The notes under the pieces were generated by a model. The model saw only the letters and a list, made by a program, of their open reading frames with translations. It was not told the DNA's origin and searched no databases. A stretch of DNA of 64,000 bases, taken from the NCBI GenBank assembly GCA_037349105.1, contig JAYJMM010000080.1, positions 992,001 to 1,056,000 of the forward strand. The letters are read 5' to 3'. Source of the DNA: Limnomonas spitsbergensis (Eukaryota > Chlorophyta > Chlorophyceae > Chlamydomonadales). Of this stretch, positions 27,130 to 39,087 are shown piece by piece (position 1 is the first letter of the stretch; each line of letters begins with the position of its first letter). The translations under genes were made by a program, and so were the position numbers.

Positions 27130-30100
27130 CGGTCTCAGCTCAGTTGTTTACACGAGATAGAATGCGAGTGAAACAAGCCTGAGGAAACTAAGGGCTAGGA
27201 GTTGCGCCCTAATGATCGTCCAAAACGTTAAAATGGACATGCGCGCCTGGAAGGCGCGCGCGCATAAAGAAATATATTTAGTACTGTTTCTATCCACCAG
27301 GAAAAAGGCAACGGAAGGGAAGCATGTCCAGTAGAATCATAACTAAAACAGGGACCCATAGCGACCAATGTATCAAGAAATTGAACAGTCATGGGCACAG
27401 AAAGACAACCCGGATATATCGGATATATGTAGGTGTTCAATTCTGTAAGCATTACACTGTTCCTGATGTATCGAAGTCAAAGTTTCTACTGGAAATCAAG
27501 GGGTGCCAAATATGAAAATGTACAAATGTCACCAACAACAGTTTTTACGGCCACAGTATGGTGAAACTCAGTATTGGAGGGACAAGCCAGACCAAATCAG
27601 CTTTCATGGGAACAGCCGGGTGGTATTCGGCCTCGTCAGAAAATATTCGAAAATAGGGGTGTTGTATGAAAAACTGGTAAAATCTTTTAAGGTGCGAGAA
27701 GAACAGCTGCATCACCCACAGCTGTTTCTCACACCGACAATTTGATTGGAAACGAAATCTGCCAGCTAAATATTCGGCCACACGTAAAACTCACAAGATT
27801 CTCTCCGGGTACACATCTCAAGTATTGACCACACCCCACCCACACGTCCGCTGCTAGTAAAATGCAGTAAGTAGCTGACAGGGCTTATTATTAACACATC
27901 GGATGTTTTCTCGATGAATAAAAAAACCAAACAATTATTGTTGAGATATCAGAATCCCTCTTAGAACACACACTCTGCCACATTAAAACACACCCTCCAA
28001 TTGAATACACGATTTTTGAAGCCGCAGGATATCTCAATCGATTCAGCTGTCACAGTCGCCATAAAAAAAATTCACTCAATAACCGCTCAGGATCGTACCA
28101 AGGGCATATACACCCCTCTCCACTCATTAAGCATGAAAGCCTCGCTTCGCACACGCTCATTCAGTAACCGTCAAAGACATTCAAGGTCACAGGCGCACAG
28201 CCGAAGCTGAGATGTCAACCCCTGGTGCCAGATGGAAAGGAAGTAGCGGTAGTTCAAAGGGGACGGTCCAAAATCAACCTTAATTGTTGGTTGATGCCCT
28301 ACCCCCGGAAAAAAATGCATTGATGGTGTTGTAGCATGCAAGGGCGATGCATTGAAAATTACAACCACAGGGGTAAGCACAGCCCTACGTCTGCTGACAT
28401 AGAACGGAATAGTACAACCGCCAGTCAGCAACATCCCCTGTGGGCTTTTGCTCAATCCAGATGGTCGAGACATACCATCAGACAAAAGACCGAGTCGTTT
28501 TGCGACCAGTCTTTTGCTTGAGTGGGCTGGCGAGCGAACGGATTAAATGGCCTCACGAAGACTCGGGGGACGCAGTTTCAGAGCCACCTTCCTGAAGCCT
28601 CTGGCGCCGAGCGGCGGCTGCATTCGCTCGTTGCTGAACTGCGGCCACGACTCGCGCATCCAGTGTCATGCAGTCGAGGTATGCGGCTTTGCTGGTGGCA
28701 GTGCGGTACAATATGAGCTCCAGCAGGCGGACTGCATTGGGCAGCTTGGGGCCCAGGGCGCTGTCCAGGCCACGCATCTGGAGCATTGTCACAATTGCCT
28801 GCGCCATGGCCAGCCGGTCTCGACCATCGCCCGAAGACTGCCAGGAGTGCGAAATGGCAGGGTGGACAAGCTCCTGTGAAAGCAGACCAGCAAGCAATTT
28901 GATCAGATCTCGTGATCGGATTCACATGGCAGATCCAGTGCCCATGCGATTTGTCGAACATACCTCAATTTGACTCGGCCAATCTTAAGCCCAAGCAAAT
29001 TTGTTATCACTACAAATTCTTCATACCATAGCTTTAAAAATGGACCCCGCACCTCTGCATCCTGGCTCCTCGCATCAGATCTATCCGTAGCTCCGCTAGA
29101 GATGTGGCGAGTCCAGCAGTTCTCCAAGACGCCCAGCTGCTGGGAGGCTGACAAGTTTGGCATGCCTTCAGCCGTGTCCAGCCCAGCTGCTGCAGCTGTC
29201 ATGCCTAGTACAAGCTGCTGCGACAATGTGAAATTTGGCATCAGCTGGCTGCTGCCGCTGTCTGCATGCCCCAAGAAGAAGTACACTTGCTGCTGCTGGA
29301 GAGTTGGCATGGCTGGGATGTTCCACCTAGAGGTCGGGTCGAGAAATGACAACGGACCGTTCGGGTACGTGGGCATGGCTTCTTCCCCTGTGCCCTGTAG
29401 GAAGACCTCATCGCTACCCTCCTTCTCGTTGGCTTCGGCAGGGGCTTCTGCAAAAACAAGGTTGAGGTGAATAATGTTGCAAGGAGAGGTGGTGGGTAGA
29501 TGCTCTGCTGCGACACTTGATGCGATCATCCTTGAACACTTACCTTCGCTGCCAAGCAACTGGACTTCGTCACGCCTACGCGCCACAGCTGAAGCTCCAC
29601 ACACGCGCTCAATAGTTTTCTGCAGCCGGAGGCACACGCCTGCGCGAAGATGTGCAATGATTAGGGCTTAAAAAATTCGAATCGCCGTGGACGACAGCCC
29701 TACGCACTTTCAGCAAGCCAGGATCCAAGCAAATCCCACGAGTCTCTTACGGCTTTAATAAAGCAGCCCCACCAAAGACAACATGGTGCCCAGCGAGCAA
29801 CAGAGAATCAGCGAGTAAACCTAAGGCCCCGTACCGAGATTTTTGGGAAGGGCGGATCGACACAAGGGACAGACGTGAGACGATTTCTGAGTCCAGCGCT
29901 GGTAGCAATGTGCACACATGTCATGGCCGCTGCGGAACGGGAGGAGGAGGGAGACAGCGGCGTAAGCCATGGCGGAGCCCTTGTTGCTGCAGGGCCATGG
30001 TTCCTCTATTCTCTGGCTCCTTACAAATATAGTTTTAATGAGCAGCTCTAAAAGATGAGCGACACCTGACACTTAACAAGCGCACAACACACGCTAGGCC

Positions 30101-30560
30101 CCAGAAGATGTGCTGGTAATCCCTGCCACCCCCCACACGTGACACAATTCTCACCAGGGAGCTACGACGGGGTCCAAAAGCAAATCGCAACAGACTGAAC
30201 ACTCGAAGTCATCGGCACATACGCTGTTCAGGGGCCGTTTGAGGACGCTCGACACAGTCGGCGTGGCGGGAGAAAACATTGGGAATTGCGTGGCCCACGT
30301 GTGAGGGCGTTTATGGACCGCGCTTTTTTCAATCTCCAAGCTGGGCCGCAACTCTGATAAAGTGATGCAATTGTTTTACGAAGGTTTGGGCTGAAGGTAG
30401 GACACAGACAAGGAGGGGATGCAACCGTTAGAACTCTGCGTGCGTTTATCGCGAACCAAGGCAAGGGTTCATCTCCCGGTCAAGACTGCGGCAGGAGCAC
30501 AAGCGGTGCTTACCTCTTGTCTTAAGCTGTGAATTGTAAGGGACAGCGATTTGTCAAGGA
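27130..30560 (-). repeat. Segmental duplication, copy A (contains RING gene copy 1)
   Basis: Similar in order and orientation to 39325-42720: shared blocks at the downstream side (GTTTACACG.GAT..AG..GAAACAAG, GAGTTGCGCCCT; CATACCATCAGACAAAAGACCG), all five exons, and upstream (ACTCTGCGTG.GTTTA..., TGCTTACCTC). Intergenic parts are much more diverged than exons. Confidence 0.85.
28553..30279 (-). CDS. RING-finger (C3HC4) protein with KIX-like C-terminus, copy 1, 5 exons
   Basis: Probable E3 ubiquitin ligase. Exons in transcript order: 30279-30155, 29929-29835, 29639-29544, 29447-29053, 28873-28553; 1032 nt, 343 aa, all junctions in phase. A classic C3HC4 RING uses C27, C30, C42, H44, C47, C50, C62 and C65 (spacing 2-11-1-2-2-11-2). 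Next come LRLQKTIERVCG and a Gln/Ser/Met/Pro-rich low-complexity middle (about 106-237). The C-terminal exon has the pattern PNAVRLLELILYRTATS..YLD, which resembles the third helix region of plant MED15-type KIX domains; this assignment is tentative. The start ATG is chosen because it aligns with the start of the second copy at 42426-42428. A GAG|GTAAGC donor is conserved upstream in both copies (about 30512), suggesting a 5' UTR intron. If KIX is right, the protein may ubiquitinate a transcription partner (inference). Confidence 0.9.
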
Positions 30561-31469
30561 CGGGGCCTCCGACGCATTGTAGTAGTAAGTTGTACCAGAG
30601 TTGTAGTAGGCTACCAAGCGTGCGAAAAGTATGTTAGATAGATCTTATATTGTAAATGCCAATGCTGTAAATGGAATTCCGGAGACGTTGGCCGCCTTTC
30701 TTCTGGCCTCTCTTTCTCACGGACGCCCCAAATTCCTCCCCTGCAGCCTGATAGCATCCGCCCTGGCCGAAACCCTGAAGGTAAAGCCTCGCTCATGACG
30801 GGCATCCAAGGCGAGATGGGTAGGTGAAGTTTACCGTGAAGAACCCAGATGAACGGTTTGCTACTACCTGCGAATCGTCACCTGTGAGTGGCGACAAAAG
30901 ATAGATTGCGCTTCCGTCTACTAAAGGGTTCGGGACAGATGAATCTGTTGCCAATTGATTCAGAGCCTCATCCAGCCCAGAGTCTCAGGATTTCATATCG
31001 AAGATCGTCAGGTGGTCGAGAATTTACGACCCCTTACAGACTTGAAGTTGTCTCTGCTTCTGAGGCTGGCATCCCTGCCGCATGTCAATAACATTGGGCA
31101 TGTGTTTGCTATCAACACTGTGCATCGGTGTCTGATTGACACCCACGGCTTCACCGCTGCAGAGTCTAGCTTTAGGATAGTGGATGACAGATTGCTCGTA
31201 ATCATGACCTGATTGTAACCAGGTCAGTCCTTCTTACCATGCAAACAGTCTTCACCCCCATCTGGAAGAAACAGTTGCCCACCCCTGGCTCACAACCAAT
31301 GAACCTACCCACCCACCCGTCGCCCCGCCCAGCAGGCCAGTAGGCCACAGTCAAACCTTGATTTCTGATGAGTCAAGAAGCAGGATTTGCAGGTAAGGTA
31401 CCATACATGAGGGTATAAGTCCTATCAGCTGACCAGTGCGCTTCTTTTGGTTAGAGCACGAGGGGGGGG
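30561..31469. other. No gene recognised
   Basis: Between copy A of the duplication and the repeat at 31470. Short frames only. Confidence 0.5.
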
Positions 31470-31880
31470 GCAAAAAATAACTAAAAACACCCCATCCTCG
31501 GAAAGTATGGAGCTTGACGAGAGCTTTCCACCTGGTCTTAAAATGCTTTTTGGCCCAACAGCGACTAAGGTACAGCCAAACAATAAGGATTTCGTAGATT
31601 TTACAAACGCTTATTTTGCGAATAACATCTCAGCCCCGAGAAAACTGCATGATTTGAAGATCTCACTGCATCGGGTAGGGCCAGGGCTTTCCATCGACCC
31701 CCTATGCATGGTCAACAGGCAACGTTAAGTACCCGGCAACGCATGTCAAACTAGGAGGGGGGGGGGTCCAAGTCCCTAAAAAAAGTTCATTTGTTTTTTG
31801 GAAGCCAAGATACCCTCCCGAAAGTCCTTAGGTGCAACTCCCATGTCAAACGGATGAGTTTTGGAGAATTAGGAGGGGTG
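31470..31880 (+). mobile_element. Unclassified interspersed repeat family, copy 2
   Basis: An open frame reads ELDESFPPGLKMLFGP..DFVDFTNAYFANNISAPRK for about 80 codons; no family recognised. A short third relative lies inverted at about 38025-38095 (GACGAGAGCTTTCCA block). Confidence 0.8.
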
Positions 31881-32192
31881 GGGTCCCTGATTTTTTTTTC
31901 TGCCCCCCCCCTCGATAACTCTATCTGGCTGGTTGTCATTGTCACATGTCAAGATTCCAAACAAATAAACAAGTCAGGTATGGAATCATACTATGATATC
32001 AGTTATGTATCATGGGATGGATCCCCATACCTAATACTTAAGATCTTACCTAATACCCATCTACCTGCTCACCTACTACCTGCCCTTGCTAGGGATCAAA
32101 CCGGTCCAGAACAGTGAGAGTGAAAGTTACACAATACCATCGAACTTCAGCTTGGATATGTGCACCTAAAGCACCTTTCCTTGTGCTCCTTA

Positions 32193-32415
32193 GGAGTCGG
32201 TCAGACTATCGCGTTTGGTGAGTTGCGTTTGACATTCATAATCGGAAATAGCCTATCAGAAGATACGTGCGCAGTTGATTCCATTTAAACATACCAATGT
32301 TTCATCCAAACGCTACCCCCCCCCCCCCCCCCCCGTGTTTCGCGTCTGCGTTTGCGATTGGAAATAATTGGAAGTCCAAACGCAACCTCAAACGCAACGC
32401 AGTCTGACCTACCCC
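32193..32415. mobile_element. PIF/Harbinger-type MITE, 223 bp, TTA target duplication
   Basis: Terminal inverted repeats GGAGTCGGTCAGACT.. and (reverse complement of the right end) GGGGTAGGTCAGACT.. extend about 60 bp with about 75% identity (CGCGTTTGGTGAGTTGCG / TGCGTTTGAGGTTGCG). Flanked by TTA at 32190-32192 and 32416-32418. The centre contains an uninterrupted run of 19 C (32316-32334). Confidence 0.82.
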
Positions 32416-32418
32416 TTA

Positions 32419-33464
32419 GTGACCTCCTTGCCCAACACCCCTCAAACGCGGCGCTGATGGCATATCTCGCCACACCTGCCACCGTCAGCTGCTGACCAGG
32501 GTGGGCTGGCTCCTTTTGGTCTAGGAAGTGGAAGCTTCAGAAGTGGAGATGGATGGTGCCCTAAACGTTCTTGCAGATGGTGCAACTGTGCAAGCCACTA
32601 GCCTGTTGGTGCTTGGACTGTTGACATACGCGTAATGCCACCATCATTGTATATTGATATGCCTTTGGGACTCATTTGTGTGCCATTAAACATATTCCAG
32701 TACCAGCTATCAGCTTTGGGGCTCACGTGAGCATTTGCTGTGATCGGTGATACAGCTTTGGGGGTTGGATTTCTTTACGTGTCATCGGCAGCAAAGCCAA
32801 CAATGCCCTCCCCCCTCCAGTTCTAGAGGCTTTGGGAGAGTGGTTGAATTCCAACCTACGATATAATAATGGGTGGTTGATTTGTTTGGCGCATTACTGA
32901 TGCATTAAATATATCGTCGATGCCATTTTTTGGTGTTTCTTCCCCCAAAACTCGAGTTCACAAATGATCGAGGTAGCACGGTAGCCTTTCTCGGCAGCCA
33001 ATGAGACATATTGTAGGACTAGTACAGGGTGCAGAGGGACTAGCCTGACAGTGTGCTGCTGTCAGTGCCTCTCACTAGGCCGTGCTCGCACTGGCCTCAT
33101 GCCCTGTCTGCTGATCTCACACAAGTCCACAAATGGTTCAAGGCATGCCACCTGCCAAATCATCAATGAGGCGCATTGGTTGAAATGCTGGGAACTCCTT
33201 TGACTCGGCTCCGAGCCCGAGTCTTAACTGTCTGGGACTCGGGCTCGACGAATATACTTTGAAGTCGTGGATAGTAATAGGTCATAGTATGGTAAGGTAG
33301 TATGTAGAGTGAATGTCCGTGGCAGGGCTCAGGCGCTCCCAGGTCTTCCATTACAAATTCCTTTCATATTCCTGCTCCTTCAGCCTCTCAGTTTCACCCT
33401 CTCTTCAGTGTCTCTTTTCCTCCTCTATCTCCTGCCCCCATCTTTCTTTTTCCCATAAACATAA
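32419..33464. other. No gene recognised
   Basis: Nothing beyond short open frames; a T/C-rich tract from 33360 belongs to the LINE remnant. Confidence 0.5.
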
Positions 33465-33520
33465 CAGTTCGACGCCCTCGCAGACGAGCCTCTTTGAGCA
33501 GTGCCCAGAGATCTGAAATT
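33465..33520 (+). mobile_element. Decayed solo LINE tail
   Basis: GACGCCCTCGCAGACGAGCC..TTTGAGCAGTGCCCAGAG; the tail end is ATCTGAAATTATTAAC. T/C-rich sequence precedes it from about 33360. Confidence 0.65.
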
Positions 33521-34871
33521 ATTAACAAGGCCACAAGTCCCGATGGCCTCTCACAAACGGGCTCCAAGCCGTTGCCCGGGCACTGAGTGAGAAAGCTCCC
33601 TCATCACCAGGCACCACATCAGTGGGGTCGCTTGGGCTGGTGCATCCGGGGATGGGAGTTGAGGCAGACTGTCAGGTGTCGCCTCATCAGCTGCTTGAGT
33701 GGCAGTCTCGACCGCTGTGGCATCAGCATCAAGACATATCATTTATTTATCATAACTGCCGCCGCCGCAACAGCAGCCTTGATATCATCAGCTGCAGGTG
33801 CGACAGTCACGAGTGTAGCAGCAAGAGTAGGAGAAGTGAATAGGAAGATTGAATAAATATTTAATTGTACGGTGCCGATAAGGCATGCTTGGCCAGCTGT
33901 TTAGCCCCTCTCTGGCGCTCTCTCCACTCACTGTTGGTGGTTCCTTAGAGCTGATGCATTGCCTGTGAAGTTCAAGACTCCGTCACTAACCTCACGTGCA
34001 GTCTTTACATCGTCCAGACGTCCATGGCATATACCTAGGGATAGGCGAACTTATTTAAGTTTTTACATGATATACTGGTGATATAATATTCTTTCGAAAT
34101 CTGCGATTCCTTATATAAGGTGCCATAAAGACCAAGGTACCACCGTTGTACCTCAACGCTTACGCGCATTTGCGTCCACTCTATTTGTTTCTTTCTAGGC
34201 TTGATATAGAGGCCAATGAGGGGCTATATTGACGATACCGGGCTCCAGCTATACGGTTCTCATTTTCAGACACCCAACAATTTTTTGCACGAACTTTCAT
34301 GCTAGGCCCATGTGGCGCATGAGGATGCATGGGGCGCATGGCCAGTGACGGACTGTACCAAGAATTCACGATTTGGGTACCTCTTACATTTTCAGGGCAT
34401 AGGTTTGTGGAGTTTGAGTGGTGTCTTGTGCGATGGAATGCACATCTTGACATAGCACTAGCCCACTAGGCTCATGGCCGGGGGCACATGTGACGCATGA
34501 AACTGAGGAGCGCATTATTGAGACATTTCCTATATTTTGCTGACCGTTGATGAGAATTTATTAAGGTGATATGGATTCTTCTCGTTGACAGCTGTCCACA
34601 GACTTTTTCAAATCTGACTTTAGCCTACCCCATGTAAGTTGTATAATATTATATAGCTTACCAGTACCGGTATATAAACTGAGATAATATTATATTCTTT
34701 CGCATATAAAATTATATGCCCATCCTTACTGTTCTCCCGGTATGTTATACCACATCAATTGTTTTGTTTGGTTCAGGAATGGGCTGAACCAAACGAAATA
34801 GTTGAATGGGCTGAATAACAGCAGTGCTTGTGTTTGTGGCAGCGCCTCACCCCCTCGCTAATATATATGGC
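33521..34871. other. No gene recognised
   Basis: AT-rich part at 34620-34760 with repeated ATAATATTATA; no domain seen. Confidence 0.5.
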
Positions 34872-35082
34872 ATTCGCTTGCTTTTGTGGATGCTGATGTA
34901 TGTAGGCAATGTTGAGGGCTAGTTTCTAGAGGGGCTGAGGTGTCGGACTTGTTTGCCTTTCCGGCCATCCTTTTGTTCCTCCCCCCCCCTTTCAGTTCTT
35001 TATTTTCTCCCTTCTGAACGGTTGCGCGCCCGAGCGGCTGAGCCTTCTTGTGCAGGGCCCTGAGGTTTAACGTCATTGGCTA
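34872..35082 (+). mobile_element. 5'-truncated LINE 3' UTR, ~210 bp
   Basis: Ends GAGGTTTAACGTCATTG. Possible degenerate duplication GCTAATATATATGGCAT / GCTAAAATAGCATG on the two sides. Confidence 0.75.
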
Positions 35083-35300
35083 AAATAGCATGCAACGGGG
35101 CTTGATGTTGGTACATGCCACATTGCCTTTTTTATGGTGCAAATCTCTGACACCATAACCAGAGACTGAAACCAGCCACCACTACATGATAGTGTGGAGT
35201 TCCATGCATGCTACACTTGGCTATGTGTGACCCTACGTTTGACACCAAGTTTAACCCTATGTGTGACACCAGGTCAGTGACGTTACACCGCTGGGCCCTG

Positions 35301-35891
35301 GTTTCAGGCTACAGCGGGCGCCATGCTGGCGCAGGCCAGGGGCTCCACCAGTCGAAGGGAGTGTGCTTGTGTGCACACGAACTTAAGGCTGTGGCTCGAC
35401 GCCGTCAGCACGGCTGACACTCCAGGACGGCGCAGCGGTCAGCAGAGTGACGGACGGTGCTGCCAACGGTGTTGGGCAAGGGGAGATGTCGGCATGTGGA
35501 GGATGCACTGCATGTCTGCTTCCAGTGCCCTAGCGTGAAGGAGAGGCTCAGGGAGAGAAGTTGGACAGGCCCCCCGGAGGGCGCCACAGACTTTTTACAG
35601 ATGTACCGGGGCAGGCTTGGATGGGAGGCTCTGAATTTTGTTGAGGACGCCGTACCCTTTGCTGATGCCTAGTTTTGTTGCTTTTCTTTGCCCATTCTGG
35701 GGAAAAGACTTGAGAGGGGCAAGGATACTTCGGGCTGCCTTTTCCTTTTGGGGTGGATATATCTTTCTCCTTTGTGTTCTTCTCCTTCTTTTGCTCTTAC
35801 CTTCAGTTCATTTTCTTTTCTTCTAACGGGACAGTTGGCGCCCACGCGGCCGAGCCTTTTTTGAGCAGGGCCCAAAGGCTTAACGTCATTG
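35301..35891 (+). mobile_element. LINE zinc-finger end + 3' UTR inserted into an inverted older tail, TSD 14 bp
   Basis: Plus strand: AGAMLAQARGSTSRRECACV, then CQRCWARGD and (frame-shifted) VEDALHVCFQCPSVKERLRE, 3' UTR, tail AGGCTTAACGTCATTG. Flanks ACCGCTGGGCCCTG (35287-35300) and ACCGCTGGCCTCTG (35892-35905). The rest of the split older tail continues GGAGGCTCGGCTGCG to about 35940. Confidence 0.9.
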
Positions 35892-36100
35892 ACCGCTGGC
35901 CTCTGCTTAAATAGGAGGCTCGGCTGCGTGGGTGCCTAACTTAAGGGTGTGTCACCAGGTGTGATCCTATGTGTGGCACCAGGTGTGGCCCTAATGCCCT
36001 ACGTGGCTTTGTCTGACCCTTCTGGGAAGGGGTCAGGGTTTACACATGTCCATAAGGTGGATCCCCCAGCCCTTAACGAGAAACACTGGCGCACCCTCAG

Positions 36101-36180
36101 TTTATTTTCTTCCAACGGGACAGTTGGGCGCCCGCACGGCCGAGACTTTTTGAGCAGGGCCCTGAGGTGCAATGTCATTG
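36101..36180 (+). mobile_element. 5'-truncated LINE tail, 80 bp, degenerate TSD
   Basis: Flanks ACTGGCGCACCCTCAG (36085-36100) and ACTGGCGCTTCCCAG (36181-36195). Confidence 0.82.
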
Positions 36181-36332
36181 ACTGGCGCTTCCCAGAGGAA
36201 TGATAGAGGTCGGGAGGAAACAGCGCCTTAAGTGTGGCGCCCGCTGGCCGGGGGAGGTGCACGATAGTCTAAATATTGTGAGTTATTGGTCAACTGTTGC
36301 GATCTTCAAGGTTAGGGTTTACTGTTGCTAAT

Positions 36333-36490
36333 TAATGACGTTCCACCTCTGGGCCATGCGAAATGAAGCTCGGCCACGTCGGCAAACAAAAGGACAGCTA
36401 GGAAACTCAAGGGTGAAGGCACAAGAGGAAAGAAAGGATAGCAAGTTCACCCACCAAACAAGAAGAACACAAATGACAGCATGTGAACAG
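36333..36490 (-). mobile_element. Variant-subfamily LINE 3' UTR
   Basis: Starts AATGACGTTCCACCTCTGGG then CCATGCGAAATGAAGCTCGG..CGTCGGCAAACAAAAGG; same subfamily as 24643-24830 and 38787-38870. Confidence 0.8.
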
Positions 36491-38024
36491 TGTTTAAGGG
36501 TAGTCTTTAAATTGACAGACAACCTTGCGGCTCCAAGGAATCGCCAACATGGACATCATCTTCAACTGCCCACATGCTCAGTTGGTCGGGGTCCCCGCCC
36601 GGTCGTCGCCAACAGCTTCGCGCTACGGCTTGAGCATACCAGCTGAGTTTTCATACCGAGGTGATGCCTGAGGCCACGTCCTGGCCACTACACGATGACA
36701 CCCCCTTAATAATTCACATGCCTTTATTATTGAGCCTTCTCCTGCTGATTCTGCAAGTCGGCAACTCAACTTACTATCAGCTGTTGTTGTTGGGTTGTAA
36801 GTGCTGGGCTGCTGGAAACTTATTAACAGTTTAACACGCACATGATGTCATGGCAGGCAAACAATCCCCCTCCTGTGGTAGCAAGGGGCAGAGCATGAGA
36901 AGAGATGTTGCTAGTGTGAGGGTGTCCTGGATGATTGTTGCACTGCAAGAGGGTGGGGTTGGGATTGAGTGGGTTCGGGTTCAGGGTTACGTGGTGTCTG
37001 AAAGTGGGCTGTCGTTGGAATTAAAGGGAAAAAACGGCATGATTATGCTTAACTGCAGTGGTGCTACTGTTCAGGGATTTCAGGGTATCTGCAATGCTGT
37101 TAACGATTATGCTTAACAGTAAGATGTAATATGTATTGCATGTTACTGTTAGGGTTCAGTTTTGTGGCTCAGTTGCTAGACAGGGAGGGGTCTGAGCGAG
37201 AGGGGGGGGGGGGCAAAACAGAAAGTAAAACAACCCATCATAAACAAATGTCAAACAAATGTCAAACGACCCCTGGCAACCCCCCCCTGCCTCCGGAACC
37301 TAGTAAACCTTAATTTCTCAGTCAAAACCCAGAATTTAAGGATGGAAGGGAGCGGGTTCGATTTCAATCAGCTCATCCTTGTGCTTCTCATGGTGTCGAT
37401 AAATGTAGATGGTTCACATATGTCAAGCGGTGAAACAAAAGAATACACCATTGCTCTAGCTACCACCTGCCAGCTATCTATCCTCGCTAGAGACCACCAG
37501 GCTCCAGAAACGAGAGGACTCACGCACAAGTCGCGTAAAAGTAGCATATAACTTGAGCGTGCTGATGTGCTGCCTCAGAAGCTTGGTCTTCTTCTTCTTG
37601 GGGAGCTCCTTGCCCACCCCCCTTTAACCCCACAGGGCGCATCCCCAGTTTAAGACCTTCAAACAATGCTCACAGCAGGTTGTCATTTCTAAATTCATAG
37701 CAACTACCAATGCAGCTACACCGTGTGAGTCTATAATGGGTGTACGCACAACGGTGCATGTGGTTCCGGAGCTATTACACCCCCCATGCCAAAGTGGCAT
37801 GCCAAGGGGGGTCTGGTATTCTGTGTGGATTTTTTGTGATACATATCAGTAGTAAATGACATTAGGAACGCAACGGTGAAGCTATCGTCTCAATCTGATG
37901 TTTAAAACAATACATAAATTCTCCAAAAAGGCATTTTACGTTTACCCCTGTCCCCCCTCCCCCCACTTTGTCCTTCCAAATCTCCCACCTCCCTGGGCAA
38001 TTTTTTTGTAAGACCAGATATGGA
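36491..38024. other. No gene recognised
   Basis: Includes an 88-codon plus frame at 36850-37116 without recognisable similarity. Confidence 0.5.
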
Positions 38025-38122
38025 AAGCTCTCGTCAAGACCTACAACTTTCGTGGATGGGGTGTATTCAGTATTTCTTTGCCCCCCCTTCGGGTCTGAGC
38101 ACCCTGTGATCCTCATATCAGC

Positions 38123-38202
38123 TATATGACGTAGGTATACATGATATGAGGATCACATGCCTTCACATGTGATCCTCATATCATGCATGCCTACGTCATA
38201 TA
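38123..38202. repeat. Long hairpin: 37-bp arms, 6-nt loop
   Basis: Left arm 38123-38159 (TATATGACGTAGG..GGATCACATG), loop CCTTCA, right arm 38166-38202; 35 of 37 positions pair. A further GTGATCCTCATATCA copy lies at 38106-38120. Confidence 0.93.
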
Positions 38203-38284
38203 CGAAGGTCATGTTTCCATACCTGACCCTCATATCCCCATCTGCCTCTTCCACGCCTTGCCCACTCACCCCCCTCCGTAGTCC

Positions 38285-38472
38285 ATACCCGAAGGTTGAG
38301 AGATCGAACCCGCCACACGATATTCTCTCTCCCTCTGTCTAGATCGCCGGGTTGTATGTTCCTGTCCCCTCACATAGGAGGGTAGCATGGCTGTACCATG
38401 GTCCTGGCTGTGCATGGAATTGAGCTTAGTCATTCCCTACCAGCCCCACGTGGCCGAGCGTTCAGCAGGGCC
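38285..38472 (-). mobile_element. SINE-like repeat, copy 4 (inverted)
   Basis: Minus strand carries the best B-box match, GGCGGGTTCGATCTCTCAAC, and the start GTGGGGCTGGTAGGGAATGA. It abuts the LINE tail at 38477, as copies 1 and 3 abut LINE-tail-like GCTCGGCC sequence. Confidence 0.78.
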
Positions 38473-38476
38473 GAGC

Positions 38477-38870
38477 GGGTCAATGTGGTTACACCTCTGG
38501 GCCCTGCTCAAAAAGGCTCGGCTGCGTGGGCGCCTAACTAAAGGGTTGGGAGGAAAGGATGAAGCCTACATAAGGGGTCAGGGGGAAAAGGAGGAAAATG
38601 TGGGAAATAGTGTGAAGGGGCAGGCGGGTATGCACCCATTGCACCGTTATAAATTTGCCTGTATATTTGTAGCACGTCATGGCAGGCTTTATATGTCTTT
38701 GGAGCGCTTCAACTACAAGCTTGCACGGCTTCATGCAGCAAGAAAATCATGCCCGACTGCTTGGGCCATCACCTGGTACTGAGTTCATGACGGTTACACA
38801 TCTGGGCCATGCTGAAAATGAAGCTCGGCCATGTCGGCAAACAAGAAGTCATCTAGGAAAGTCAAGATGG
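38477..38870 (-). mobile_element. Two minus-strand LINE tails
   Basis: 38477-38545 (GTCAATGTGGTTACACC..GGCTCGGCTGCGTGGGCG) and 38787-38870 of the variant subfamily (GACGGTTACACATCTGGG..CTCGGCCATGTCGGCAAAC). Confidence 0.82.
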
Positions 38871-39087
38871 TACTGAGTGAGACTCCCAGATAGATGTGCC
38901 CGAATGACATATTTCCAATTGGTAAATGGTGGCAAAGTATCGGCCAGCATAACTAGAAGCGCCAATGCCATAGCTGGGCTGCTATTTTGCCTCCAATACA
39001 GATTAGGGCAAGGACAGTGAGTGTTCAATGTTGTCCTCGAGGACCCCTCCATTAGGATGTTACAAGATATCACGACAGGCTAGTGCC

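Noticed and set aside
24840..35940. DNA transposons with ~30-bp terminal inverted repeats
   Set aside because: The inverted ends are explained by LINE copies inserted into inverted older tails with 9-14 bp target duplications and variable 5' truncation.
36850..37116. 88-codon plus frame
   Set aside because: Short, unrecognised and in repeat-rich sequence.
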